Source: Ochotona curzoniae | Lineage: Eukaryota; Chordata; Mammalia; Lagomorpha; Ochotonidae | Direction: 5' to 3' | Assembly: GCF_017591425.1 (NCBI RefSeq) | Contig: NW_024466421.1 | Span: forward strand, 124,001 to 188,000 | DNA length: 64,000 nt | Shown here: in pieces, positions 12,012-22,450 of the stretch | Layout of the letters: each line of letters starts with the position of its first letter | Numbering within the stretch: position 1 is the first letter of the stretch | Notes under the pieces: generated by a model | Told to the model about the DNA's origin: nothing | The model's input: only the letters and a program-made list of their open reading frames with translations | Databases searched by the model: none | Program-made: the position numbers and the translations under genes

Positions 12012-12238
12012 CCTGACATCAGTAGCATCTCCATGCCTGATAATACTGGCCCAGGTGGTTGGCTCACTATTGCTTTCAAAATAATGAAAGACTTTTAACA
12101 CTCGCTCCATGGCACCAGGGGAACGTTCCGTACCAGTTCCCAGGTGAATCTTAGTACTTGAATTTGGTGTGTGATTCAAGTTTGGGTCAAGGTAAGCAGC
12201 TGCCATTATTCTGCTGGATGCTAGGTATCTGTCATACT
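12012..12238 (-). CDS. PTK2: PTK2 (FAK) start-codon exon: 32 nt upstream sequence plus residues 1-65
   Basis: Minus-strand exon with ATG at 12206-12204 in a good context (A at -3, G at +4). It encodes 65 codons from MAAAYLDPNLNHTP to RHGDATDVR, the N-terminal tail of FAK and, from about residue 35 (VLKVFHYFES), the first strand of the FERM domain. The acceptor follows a long pyrimidine tract and reads CACAG (AG at 12240-12239); the donor is AGG|GTAAGT (GT at 12011-12010), phase 0, matching the GGC start of the exon at 569-735. The 32 nt before the ATG are 5'UTR in the standard transcript, but their frame is open up to the acceptor, so a different upstream exon could add residues. Against human FAK from memory there are changes at residues 20 (I for T) and 26 (T for M), both before the folded domain. 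Confidence 0.97.
12221..12235 (-). other. Four-codon upstream ORF ahead of the PTK2 start codon
   Basis: Within the 32-nt leader of the exon an ATG at 12235-12233 opens a tiny reading frame, ATG ACA GAT ACC TAG, that ends 14 nt before the PTK2 ATG. It is in a different frame from PTK2. The sequence is certain. A role in translation control is inference. Confidence 0.6.
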
Positions 12239-12734
12239 CTGTGAAAAAGAAAAAAAAAATAATTTTCAGTGTACGATACTCCATATCCACCACCACACTG
12301 TGATGCCGGACTGCACAACACTCCCATATTCTCTATTTACAACACAGGCTGAAGCAGCTGACGGACAGGGCCCTAACCGACCACAACCATCACTGTCTCA
12401 CCACACCAGGGCACCTCCGGTTTACAAGAGTTCAACAAATCACGGACAGAACAGTACTCCTGTGTCAGCTATATCAAAAACTCGCTGTTATCCATAAACA
12501 ATGAAACTCAACATCCCTCTTTTTTTTTTTAGTCACAGTCTTTAGTGAGAAAATCTCACAGTAATGTCAAATTAACTTGAGGTCTATTTTAAGAATTTCT
12601 ACCAAAAAGTTTTCTCACTACATCAAAAATTCAGTAGGTATTAGAAACCGGTGTCAACACACCCTGCTGATCCAACAGCTGACTGCAAAAGCAAAATGTG
12701 GGGTACTCAACAACAAAACACCATTCCACACAAA

Positions 12735-13015
12735 AAAGAAATGAAGTTCTGAAGCACACAGCACAAAATCAGGAAACATTATTCTAAGTCAAAGCAGCCA
12801 AGCATTTAGGGCCACAAATTGTAATTCCACTTACAAGAAATCTCCAGTGTCTGTACATCTACACAAGCACTGGGCCAGGCAGCAGAAAGGGGACCACTCA
12901 CTCGCAGAAAATGGGTTCCTCAGTACAATACTGCTGCACACTTGCAAGTGGCTAAAAATGCAAACTCTGTTGTGTCAACTCCACCTCAATAAAAATACAA
13001 ACATGTAAATACTGC
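12735..13015 (+). mobile_element. Ancient LINE-1 (L1M-type) 3' end
   Basis: Matches the well-known 3' terminus of old mammalian L1s: GAAACATTATTCTAAGTCAAAG-AGCCA, GGCCACAAATTGTAATTCCA, and the final CTCCACCTCAATAAAAATA. Strongly diverged. The A-rich end at about 13000 fits an element end. Confidence 0.65.
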
Positions 13016-13059
13016 TGAGTAACTAAAAAACCAAAAAATGTTAAACATGCCATATTAGG

Positions 13060-13175
13060 AGCAGGCACTCATGCACTGATGGTAGGAACGCAAACTGATA
13101 AAATATTCAGGGCGAGGAATTTGGCAAGAGCTACTACAAGCCTTCTCATGCTCAGACTGAATGTGGTGGCTCCCT
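13060..13175 (+). mobile_element. Possible LINE-1 ORF2 3' fragment
   Basis: ACTGATGGTAGGAACGCAAACTG resembles the common late-ORF2 L1 stretch (ACTGGTGGGAATGCAAACTGG type). The match fades rightwards. Low certainty on boundaries. Confidence 0.45.
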
Positions 13176-13777
13176 CCACCCAAGTCCATGCTGCCACTCT
13201 ACTCCTCAATAGCACAGGAGTGGCCAAGGATGACACAAAGCCACGGGGATGGGCTCAGTGGTCCCACACAGCTAGCTCTGGCTCTCCAGCAAAGCTACAA
13301 TGAAACAGATTCATCATGCAGCAGTGATCGAGGTGGAAACGCTCAAGACCTCAGCTTATAAGATACACAATCCATGTATTTTGTTACACAGTCTGAACTA
13401 AGGAATGAACAGTTAGAAAACAATAAGAAAACACATAAGCACAGCTTCTTCAAGTGCAGCCCTGGTGATCACTGGGCAACAAGAAACGCTCACACACAGA
13501 TCAAACGAATACGCTGTGGTACATTCCCATCACAGCGGACCTAGGAGGCATGGCTCTATAACTGATGATATGACTAAGTTCTAAACCTGAAACACAAAAG
13601 ACAGCTATCCTGTTATGTGTGTAAGCACCTGTTGTAAAAAGAGCAACAATAAAAATACATCTGTTTGTATGTGCAAAGAATAAATAAGAACCCAAAAAGC
13701 AGAAATGAAAGATGAGTATGACTGCTTACATATGGAGGCTTTACCAAGAGGGAAAGGCCAGCAACTGAGGGTGAAGA

Positions 13778-14206
13778 GTGGGGTGACAGCCAGGGGTGCC
13801 TGGGCGTGCAGTGGGGTGACAGTCGGAGGTGCCTGAGTGTGGAGTGGGGTGACAGCCGGGGGGGTGCCTGAGTGTGGAGTGGGGTGACAGCCGGGGGTGC
13901 CTGGGCGTGCAGTGGGGTGACAGTCGGGGGTGCCTGAGCATGCAGTGGGGTGACAGTCAGGGGTGCCTGAGTGTGGAGTGGGGTGACAGCCGGGGGGGTG
14001 CCTGAGTGTGGAGTGGGGTGACAGTCAGGGGTGCCTGAGCATGCAGTGGGGTGACAGTCAGGGGTGCCTGAGTGTGGAGTGGGGTGACAGCCAGGGGGGT
14101 GCCTGAGTGTGGAGCGGGATGACAGCTGGGGGGGTGGCCTGAGTGTGGAGTGGGGTGACAGCCGGGGGTGCCTGAGTGTGGAGTGGGGTGACAGCTGGAG
14201 TGTCCC
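13778..14206. repeat. G-rich minisatellite, about 13 copies of a 33-bp unit
   Basis: Tandem units of the form GTGGGGTGACAG-CCGGGGG-TGCCTGAGTGTGGA, about 33-36 bp, with 13 GACAG cores between 13778 and 14206. Variant sites alternate (GTGTGGA versus GCATGCA or GCGTGCA; GTCAG versus CCGGGGG). Three-unit blocks appear to repeat (units 5-6-7 resemble 8-9-10), suggesting a higher-order unit of about 100 bp. The plus strand carries runs of 4-7 G. A minus-strand open frame across it is a by-product of the repeat and is not a gene. Confidence 0.95.
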
Positions 14207-14500
14207 TGAGCGTTCTCTACCCTGCCAAATCACCTTGAAAGGTGAACTGCACAGCAAACCTGATCCAAACTGACAGCATGCCCAACAGGAAACCTTAAAA
14301 GCTTATCAATCGCACATGTGTAAAATCTTTATCATTGGCCACATGACAAATGAAAGAGTATGTTCTGCGTTAAGATTTAATCCAGACACCAACTACAAAA
14401 TCCACCATTGACTAGAAACTGAAAAATGTATTTCAAAAAATATTATCTAGTCAAAAAAATTTTCAAAATATACTTTATTTTTTTAAGATTTTGGGGGGTT

Positions 14501-14811
14501 GTGGGCAGCACAGTGGCCTAATGACGAAAGTGCTCACTCTGCACACTCTGGGACCCCAACATGACGCCGGTTCTAATCCCAGGGGCCCCGCTCCCCTTCC
14601 AGCTCCCTGCTTGGAAAGCAGCTGAGGACGGCCCAAAGCCTTGGGACCCTGCATCCATGAGGGAAGAGGCTCCTGGCTCCTAGCTTCAGATCGGCTCAGC
14701 TCCGGACACTGTGGCCACTTAGGGAGTGAATCATCAGACGGAAGATCTTCCTCTCTGTCTCTCCTCCTCTCTGTATCTCTGCCTTTCCAATAAAAATAAA
14801 TAAATCTTTTT
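14501..14811 (+). mobile_element. CSINE, near full length, small body deletions
   Basis: GGGCAGCACAGTGGCCTAATGACG head, GGTTCTAATCCC B-box, and tail ATAAAAATAAATAAATC to the T/A-rich end. Followed directly by another CSINE in the same orientation. Confidence 0.9.
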
Positions 14812-14825
14812 TAAAAGGATATATT

Positions 14826-15150
14826 GGGCCCGGCACGGTGGCGCAAGTGGTTAAGGTCCTCGCCTTGCATGCCCGGGATCCCATATGGGCGCCGGTTCTA
14901 ATCCCGGCAGCCCCTCTTCCCATCCAGCTCCCTGCCTGTGGCCTGGGAAAGCAGTCGAGGACGGCCCAAAGCTTTGGGACCCTGCACCGCGTGGGAGACC
15001 CGGAAGAGTCTCCTGGCTTCGGATCGGCATAGCATCGGCCGTTGCGCTCACTTGGGGAGTGAATCATCGGACGGAAGATCTTCCTCTCTGTCTCTCCTCT
15101 CTGTATATCCGCCTTTCCAATTTAAAAAAAATAATAAAAATAAAGATCTT
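14826..15150 (+). mobile_element. Young CSINE, GCAAGTGGTTAAGG subfamily
   Basis: Starts GGGCCCGGCACGGTGGCGCA with the diagnostic head GTGGTTAAGGTCCTCGCC and CATGCCCGGGATCCC. Perfect 14-bp TSD TAAAAGGATATATT at 14812-14825 and 15151-15164, so it inserted into the tail of the preceding SINE. High likeness to the copies at 39952, 41469 and 60580. Confidence 0.97.
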
Positions 15151-15164
15151 TAAAAGGATATATT

Positions 15165-15493
15165 TACTTTATTTGAAAGAGTGACAAAGGAGAAAGAGAC
15201 AGACAGAGGGAGAATGAGTTCTTTCCACTTCCTAGTTCATGTCTCAAACTCCTGCATAGGTCTTGCACTGGGGTGGCATGCCCCCAAGTACTTAGACCAG
15301 CCTCCACTCTTTCCAGGCACACTCACAGGGAGCTGGACTGGTAGCTCAAACCTGCCCTGTGATGTAGCTTTCCCAGGCCACAAGCAAGAAGCTGGATGGG
15401 AAGTGGGACCACGGGGATTAGAAACGGCACCCATATGGGATTCCAAAGTGTTCAAGGCGAGGACTTCAGTTGCTAAGCTACCACGCTAGGCCA
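15165..15493 (-). mobile_element. Old minus-strand CSINE sequence, composite
   Basis: Left part (15165-15350) reads as a diverged reverse-complement CSINE. The right part (about 15360-15493, CTTTCCCAGGCCACAAGCAAGAAGC to CACGCTAGGCC) is a less diverged head half. GGGAGCTGGACTGG-type sequence occurs in both parts, suggesting two overlapping insertions or an internal duplication. Confidence 0.75.
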
Positions 15494-15562
15494 TAAGTAT
15501 ATCTTTTTTAAAGTGACAGAAAAGTACTAATAAAATATAAAAAGTAATAACACTGAAGCTTC

Positions 15563-15850
15563 AGGTGAATGTTGTGGCACAGCCCGTTCAGCCATCACTT
15601 GAAATGCCCTCAGCCCAAGCTGGAGTGTTTAGGATTCAGTCTGGTCCCTGCTTCCAATCCAACATCCTGCGAATCCGATGGCTCAAGAACCTGGCTTCCT
15701 GCTGCCTGCCCCCAAGAGGCCAGAAGGGACTTCCTGACTCCTGGCTTTGACCTGGCCCAGCACCGAACCCATAGATGGAAAAAACATCTTTTCTTATGTC
15801 CCTTGCCAGCCTCCCGCCACTGTGCCTTGCAAATAAATGAACAAAATGTA
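15563..15850 (+). mobile_element. Old CSINE
   Basis: Head GAATGTTGTGGCACAGCC, body resembling CSINE with GACTCCTGGCTTTGACCTGG, and tail GCAAATAAATGAACAAAATG. Highly diverged. Confidence 0.65.
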
Positions 15851-17146
15851 ATAATACATCATAACTAAAAGGAGGTCCTTCCAGGAATACAAAGGTGTTT
15901 ACACATTTAAGAAGCAATTAATAAAACTCACATTTCAGAAAGCAGAAGAGTCATCACTGTGTCAACAAATGCAGATAAAAGCATCTGACTGAAGTCTACC
16001 AACCTTTCCAGATGCAACTTACGTTCAATAAAATTCAGCACCAGTCGGAAAATCCTCCCTCCCAGACTCAGAATAAAACATGGAGACCCCCACTCGGACT
16101 CTGTTAACACTGCTCTGAAGCCACCGTCCAATGCACAGGCAACAAAAGGGAAATAACACAAGCGTGAAGGAAAGCAAACAGCACCATTAGTCACAGATGA
16201 CATGATTGCCTATGATACAAATGTTGACATTAATAATGGAATTTAACAAGGTTGCTGGATCATGAAACAAACCCATCTCTGATCAGTTTCTATCTTATCT
16301 GAGCCCCTCATTAGAAAGCAAGGCCAACTAAGTAAGCGGACAATCAACTGCAGGTGGTACCAAGAGACTACCTAAGTGAGGCTAAAGCAAAAGCATAACA
16401 GAGCCCAAATGTACCTTCTACAGCTCAACAATCAGTGGTGAGATTCTCCCTACGTCTCCAAAGAGGCCGAAAATAACTTCCGAGAGACAAACTCTTGTAT
16501 AGTCATATGTTGTAGAATGAAAGTGTCCTACATGACAGAATGTGCTTTAATGTTTTTTTCTGCTTATCAACATCTGCTACCGTGTCTTGAACTCCCTGCA
16601 GGTGACCTGGGGCTGATGCTATACCCACCTCCCAATGCCCTGCTGGGCCTTCCTGCCTCCACATGTTAACTTTCTCCCTGAGCGGCCATGGATCTGCACG
16701 TCCTGAGGACTCACCATGCCTTGGTCACTTTGAAGGATGGCCTCAAGAAGGCCAGAGTTGCTTCCGGCTGCACTGACTAGTCTGTTTCTACCATGAACAG
16801 ATGTCTCTGTGTTGTTGGGACTCACTGTTCAAGTGCAACAACTTGGGCTGCCCACTCGGTATGCCTACATAAAGAAAACCTTTCACCACTCCCCTTAACA
16901 TGGAGTGGTGGTTTTTTACCACTGTTTCTTATGGTAGCCCTTATGCATCTCTTGACACTGTTACGGTTTTAGAACTTTTTCAGATTAAGCAGTCACAGGG
17001 ACCTGTGATTTTGGCATACTGTCCAGACTATCTTAAAATGACAACCACCACCACCACTATCTGTACCCTGCCACCATCACACCCAGCTGGCAGATGATGC
17101 CACACATTGCCTAAGCAACGGGCTCTGGGCAAAAATTCGGATTAGG

Positions 17147-17388
17147 GGGATCAGCACAGTAGTCTAGCAACTAAAATCCTCACCTTGAACTCGCTGGGAT
17201 CCCATATGGCTGCCAGTTCTAATCCCAGTGGCCCTGCTTCCCATCCAGCTCCCTGCTTGTGCCTGGGAAAGCTCAGCTCTAACCATTGTGGCCATTTGGG
17301 GAATGAGCCAGGAAATGAAGATCTTTCTCTGTTTCTTCTCTCTATAAACCTACTTAATAAAAAATAAATAAATCTTTAAAAAATAGTA
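17147..17388 (+). mobile_element. CSINE with internal deletion
   Basis: Head and B-box (CCAGTTCTAATCCCAGTGG) are present. The body jumps from GCCTGGGAAAGC to TCAGCTCTAACCATTG, losing roughly 90 bp of the middle. Normal tail. Confidence 0.88.
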
Positions 17389-17555
17389 TAAAACCTATCA
17401 AAAGAGAATGAGAAGATGTAAAGTCTGGAACTATTTTACATGCTCAGACCAGGCTCCTCATGCAGGATGAGCTTTGTTTACATTTCCAACTTATAAGAGA
17501 TCAGTGCTTTTATAAAACACTATGAAAATAAATTTCCAGAAAAAAATTAAGTTTT

Positions 17556-17882
17556 TTTTTTAAGATTTATTTTATTTTTATTGCAAAGTCAGATATACAG
17601 AGAGGAGGAGAGACAGAGAGAAAGAAAGATCTTCCGTCCAATGATTCACTCCCCAAGTGATCACAATGGCCAGTGCTGTGCAGATTCTAAGCCAGGAACT
17701 ATTCTGATCTCCCACACGGGTACAGGGTACCAAGGCCTTGGGCCACCCTCGACTGCTTTCCCAGGCCACAAGCAGGGAGCTGGATGGGAAACGGGGCCAC
17801 TGGGATTAGAACCAGCGCCCAAATTGGATCCTGGTGCGGTTCAAGGCAAAGACGTTAGCCACTAGGCCACCATGCTGGGCCC
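17556..17882 (-). mobile_element. CSINE, full length
   Basis: T-run, AAGATTTATTTTATTTTTATTG, full reverse-complement body, ending CACCATGCTGGGCCC. Perfect 14-bp TSD AAAAATTAAGTTTT (17542-17555 and 17883-17896). Confidence 0.96.
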
Positions 17883-18239
17883 AAAAATTAAGTTTTGAAA
17901 AATCCATAAAAGCCAAGCACAAGATTGCTACCTTACAGTTAACAAACAAAAAATTGCTAATAAATTGTTAGAAGAATTTCTAAATGTTTATACCAAATTT
18001 GAACCTGTATCTTGTCCTAGACCATCAAAAGTAGCCTGTTGACCACACTTCACCAAGTGCTGGCTCAGGCAGCAAGCACTTCAACTTCTCAGCCAACTGC
18101 CTCGTATAAGTGGCCACAAGACCTAAACGCCTGCAGGAATGACCAGCTACGGACAGACACAATAGCTGCTGAGCTGAGCACATCAGACTTCCCTTTCAAG
18201 AGCAGCAAACACCTCCATGGTGCTCAACTTCCTCTTGTC

Positions 18240-18495
18240 TTAGAAGAAGCAGGGCAGGGGGGTGCAGGCTGTCTAAGACGCTCCACTTTCCACCCACCTC
18301 CGTCACGAAGTTCAAGGGAAGGACCAAGTGCCTGGACCTCTGCACCCGTGGGGCAAACCAGATGGATGGGCTGGCTCCTGGTTCCAGGTGGGCCAGCCCT
18401 GCTCATCACAGCCATTTGTGGTGTGAATTAGCAAACAGAAGATTCCCCTCTGCCTGTCTCTCATTTCTACCTTTCAAGTCAATACAGTCTTTTTA
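18240..18495 (+). mobile_element. Old CSINE, 5' part decayed
   Basis: CTCCACTTTCCACCCACCTCC, CTCTGCACCCGTGGGGC, GCAAACAGAAGATTCCCC and a degraded tail identify a diverged plus-strand copy. Confidence 0.65.
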
Positions 18496-18500
18496 TTTAG

Positions 18501-18640
18501 CTTTTTTTTTTTAAGATTTATTTTATTTGAAAGGCAGAGTTACAGAGAGAGAAGGACAGACAGAGCGAGTTCTTCTACCCATTGGTTCACTCCCTTAAAC
18601 AGCTGCAGGAGCCAGGAGCTTCTTCTAGTTTCCAATATAT
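18501..18640 (-). mobile_element. CSINE 3' fragment, minus strand
   Basis: T-run, AAGATTTATTTTATTTGAAAGG, CAGAG repeats and GGTTCACTCCC, then it stops. It abuts the tail of the plus-strand copy at 18240-18495, so the two tails face each other. A purine-rich (GAA)n patch follows at 18659-18705. Confidence 0.7.
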
Positions 18641-18768
18641 ATTGTCTTTCTTTAAAACAAAAAAAAAGAAGAAGAAGAAGGAAGAGGAGCAAAGAAAGAG
18701 GAAGGCAATTTCAGGTTTAAATAAACTAAATACATTTTGGAGTTAAGGTTCAACTCATAATGTTACAA

Positions 18769-19046
18769 ATGTCCAGGGCTCAACAGGTTAATCCGTGGCC
18801 TGCGGCCTGTGGCACCAGCACACCCGAGCACTCCCGGTGTGTCCTGGCTGCTCCACTTGGGATCCAGCTCCCTGCTTGTGGCCTGGGAGGCCCTGCGTCC
18901 ACACGGACACCCGAAGAAGCTCCCAGCTCCTGGCTGGATCAGCCAGCTCTGGTCACTGAAGCCATTTGGAGAACACACTAGTGAATCGAAAAACCTCTGT
19001 CTCTCCCCCTCTGCAAAAATCTGCATTTCAAATAAAACATTTAAAA
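18769..19046 (+). mobile_element. Old CSINE
   Basis: CCACTTGGGATCCAGCTCCCTGC, GAAGAAGCTCCCAGCTCC and tail CATTTCAAATAAAAC. Confidence 0.78.
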
Positions 19047-19544
19047 GCTTTTTTTAAGAAAATGCTACCCCAAATAGCACACACTAAAACAAAAAAAGCC
19101 AAAAGGATCCTAACACTTTATTCCACAGTTTGCTCCTTTAGTCACTTCAGATTTCACCAACTGAGCGGCCTCATTACACTCCTGCAGAGCAGGTGACGGC
19201 TGAGCAGCAGACACGGCGGCGGCTGAAGCAAGCAAGCAGAAGAAAACGCAAGCTGATGACTCAATTACAAGAAACAGAGACAAGAAACCTCAAGAGACGT
19301 TAAGCATTTGGGAGATATTCCTAAAGTAAATCCTTATACTAACTAGAATGGCATAAAAATTAACGTTTAATATATAAGAGCTGGGTCTATTTTCTCAGAA
19401 AATGTGTAATGAATTTCCTGAATTTGTTACATCGATTTAACTGACAAAGAATTAACATTAAATTACTCAAACATTTAATATTATAATATCAATGCTTGAC
19501 ACTTCATGTTTTCCAAAAGTAGCTGCCAAAATATTTCTCACGGC

Positions 19545-19874
19545 TGGGCCTGGCTGCGTGGCCTAGTGGCTAAAGTCATCACCTTGAACGCACCGGGATC
19601 CCATATGGGCGCCGGTTCTAATCCCAGCAGCTCCACTTCCCATCCAGCTCCCTGCTTGTGGCCTGGGAAAGCAATCGAGGATGGCCCAAAGCCTTGGGAC
19701 CCTGCACCTGTGTGGGATGCCCGGAGGAAGTTCCTGGATTCTGGCTTCAGATCGGCATAGCATCGGCCGTTGCAGTCACTGGGGGAGTGAATCATCGGAC
19801 AGAAGATCTTCCTCTCTGTCTCTCCTCCTCTCTGTACATCTGACTTTCCAATAAATAAATACATCTTTTTTTAA
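19545..19874 (+). mobile_element. Young CSINE, CCTAGTGGCTAAAGTC subfamily
   Basis: Full-length copy with head GTGGCCTAGTGGCTAAAGTC and ACGCACCGGGATCCC. TSD AAAATATTTCTCACGGC (19528-19544) versus AAAATATTTCCCACGGC (19875-19891), 16 of 17 identical. Confidence 0.96.
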
Positions 19875-20189
19875 AAAATATTTCCCACGGCCAATGTCCG
19901 TTTCCCAGTGTGACTTAAACTCCTGCCAAGAGGCAGAGCTCTACCTGGGCGGGCATCAGACCCTAAGAGAATTCAGACTGGCTCCTAAAAGGTCACCAAA
20001 GCGAAATATACAACAAGCAACTCCAGTTCCCTCACTTTCCTGGAACCTGCTCACGACGCCATCAAGGCGCTCCAACACTCCATGAAGCGCTGGCCTGGTG
20101 CACGCGGTATCCAACTTGTGCTAGCCAACTACACCACACGGAGGGAGGCAAGCAGCACTGTGGAGCCCTCTCCAGACGGCACAGCTGAA

Positions 20190-20262
20190 CAGAATAAAGA
20201 ATTCTGGTCATCTTAAACCACCAAGCTTTGGCCTGAAAGACTTGTTACACAGTAACAAAGGA
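20190..20262 (+). mobile_element. Possible ancient MaLR/MLT1-type LTR 3' end
   Basis: GAATAAAGAATTCTGGTCATC, TTAAACCACCAAGCTTTGG and TTGTTACACAGTAAC resemble the 3' terminus of mammalian MaLR LTRs, from memory only. The left boundary is unclear. Confidence 0.4.
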
Positions 20263-21439
20263 GCACCTGGAGGGACAGCACACATTCAACATAACCAGCC
20301 AGGCCTGCTCACCTTGCCCAGCAGGCTCCTCCACCTGGACCAGCCAAGCGGCTGCAGCACCTGCTCCCTTCTCTGCCTCATCTGTAACTGGAGATGGAAA
20401 GCACGTATCCTTTCTGTGGCTTGGCATGATGCCATATGCCTTCTCAAGTGTGGATCCCCGTCTAACGTCTAACACTGTGTCCTTTATACCCTTCTGTCAC
20501 CAACTATCCAGGCAGAGTTACTGTAATGGGAACTTTCTGCCATGTCACTTCTCAAAAACAGCTTCATCAATTCTGTTATCAACAGTTTCTTCATTTGTAT
20601 CAAGAAGTTCTCTGTCACTGACCCAATCAGCCACATACCTAAAACATCTCAAACAGCAGTAGCAGTAGCCACACTCTGAGTTGTTTCTTCTCTAACTCTA
20701 ATGACTTCGGATTAGAACCCTGCACACATCTGCAAGGTGCACTGACCATTTCTGCCGCACAGATTGCGTACTACCATTTACTTGCAGCAAGGAAGCCAGG
20801 GGTTTTTTAAAATCTGCATGTTTATGTTTTTCAAAACTCAGAGAAATTGTATCATCATCAGTTGTAGCTTGTTCTTGTAAACTTTAAAAGTGGTCCACAA
20901 GATGATTTAATGAACTTGTTCACTGGCCACTAGATGAATTAATGAAGCTGTTTGCTGGTTCCCACCACAGCTTCATGCAAACCTATTTCCTATTTTCACT
21001 ATGCAATTATCATTTTCAAATCTAATCACACCCAATTTTGCCACTTCTTGTTTTTAATCTTTGTTGGCCAATTCTGTCTTCATTATCCATCTTTACAAAA
21101 TGTCAAGAGTTTATCACTAGCAAACTAGGAGTCAACATAACAAAGCATGTTGCTATATGAGTGTAAGGTAACAGGCACAGTGATCACCCACTAAAGAAAA
21201 TAAAAACACTCCACAGAAGTCACATACGTGCCACTAGTCATAATGCGCATCCGTTATTCATCCAGTGACTGGTGGACTGAGTTTGTCCTGAGTTTGTCAC
21301 TGTGGAAATACACAAAAATATGAACAATTTTGCTGAGTGGCTGGCTTGGTATTTAAGCCTTAGAAGTTGAAAATGGTATATCCTGGAACCGTCTGCACAA
21401 CTACTCAACCACTGGAGCTGTTTGACAATGTGCCAGAGC

Positions 21440-21720
21440 AAGGTAAGCCACCACCCGCAATGTGGGCATCCCACATGAGTGCCGCTTCCGATCCAGCTCC
21501 CTGCTGAAGCACCTGGAAAGGTGATGGAAGATGGTCCAAGTGCTTAGACCCCTGCCACCCACAACAGAGATCCAACTGGATTTCCAAGCTCCCTCCTGCT
21601 ACCTGGTCCACTCCTAGTAGCTGCAGCCATTTGGAGAGTGAATCAGCAAATGAAAGATTTCTCTATGTATATATTTGTTATATCTGATAATTATCAAAAA
21701 TTATCTTTATAATATGGACT
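21440..21720 (+). mobile_element. Old CSINE
   Basis: GCATCCCACATGAGTGCCGC, TTCCGATCCAGCTCCCTGC, GGTGATGGAAGATGG and GCAGCCATTTGGAGAGTGAA are CSINE body motifs. The tail is decayed. Confidence 0.8.
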
Positions 21721-21724
21721 TTAT

Positions 21725-22060
21725 GTATTTGAGAAGCAGAGAAAAGGGAGAGAGGAAAGGAGGTGGAGAGAGAGGAAATACACACCTGCAGGCTCACCTT
21801 CTGGCTGACACCCCAAAGTCTGCCAGGGTCAGGACTGGAGCAGACAGAAGCCATCAGCTGAGCGTGCAACCCGTCCAGGTGCTACCCCCCAGCAGTGGCA
21901 GAGACCACCTCTTGGCATCACCAGGTCCTCCCCCCCAGCAGTGGCAGGGACCACCTCTTGGCATCACCAGGTCCTCCCCCCCAGCAGTGGCAGGGACCTC
22001 CTCTTGGCATCACCAGTGCTGTCCCCCAAGAAGCTTGAGGCAGACTCACAGCCTAAGGGA
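21725..22060 (-). mobile_element. Old minus-strand CSINE-like remnant carrying a tandem expansion
   Basis: TTTATGTATTTGAGAAGCAG followed by GAGAGA-rich sequence and a CAGGCTCACCTTCTGG patch resemble the reverse complement of an old CSINE tail and body. The middle is expanded into the 46-bp tandem array listed separately. Confidence 0.5.
21875..22030. repeat. 46-bp tandem repeat, three copies plus part of a fourth
   Basis: Units begin at 21875, 21921, 21967 and 22013 (partial) and contain CCCCCCAGCAGTGGCAG and CCTCTTGGCATCACCAG. Copies 2 and 3 are nearly identical. The array lies within decayed SINE-like sequence. Confidence 0.93.
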
Positions 22061-22169
22061 TGCAGACATTTCAATCAGTCTATGAACCACTGCTAGGTTC
22101 CAAGCCATGCCTTCCCCCTCCCCCACCTTTGATTTCTTTTTATTTTATTTTTAAAATTCACCCTTGAAA

Positions 22170-22420
22170 TGTACTGTCATTTTATTTGAAAGCTACAGAC
22201 TCAGGCAGAGAGGGAAACAGGAGCAAACACAGGATGATCTTCCACATGCTGGCTCACTCCCCGGAAGCCTCAACAGAGTCCAGGCCTAACTAAGAAGCAG
22301 AACACTTAATCCATCTCCCTCTCAGGTGGCTGGGACCACGTACTGGAGCCAGCACTCCAACATTGGGGTCCGGCATCACAAGCAGGGAAGTCATGCACCC
22401 CAAGGACAGCCTAGCGAATA
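22170..22420 (-). mobile_element. Old minus-strand CSINE
   Basis: TTTTATTTGAAAGCTACAG, GATCTTCCACATGCTGGCTC and ACTCCCCGGAAG mark a diverged reverse-complement SINE. The 5' head half is poorly preserved. Confidence 0.6.
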
Positions 22421-22450
22421 ATTCTGGTAGGGTTAACAAAACGCAAAGAT

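Noticed and set aside
13613..14257. A 214-codon minus-strand open frame rich in Pro, His and Ser
   Set aside because: It is the translation of the 33-bp minisatellite. A unit length divisible by three and lack of stops in the unit explain it, and it has no homology or splice context.
14826..15150. Functional tRNA genes in SINE heads
   Set aside because: The A- and B-box-like motifs belong to tRNA-derived SINE heads. No cloverleaf with an intact anticodon arm is apparent and copies end in SINE tails.
16560..16900. Possible LTR (TG...TTAACA) ending at 16900
   Set aside because: TGTTAAC and CTTAACA could be inverted ends, but there is no TSD, TATA box or poly(A) signal arrangement to support it.
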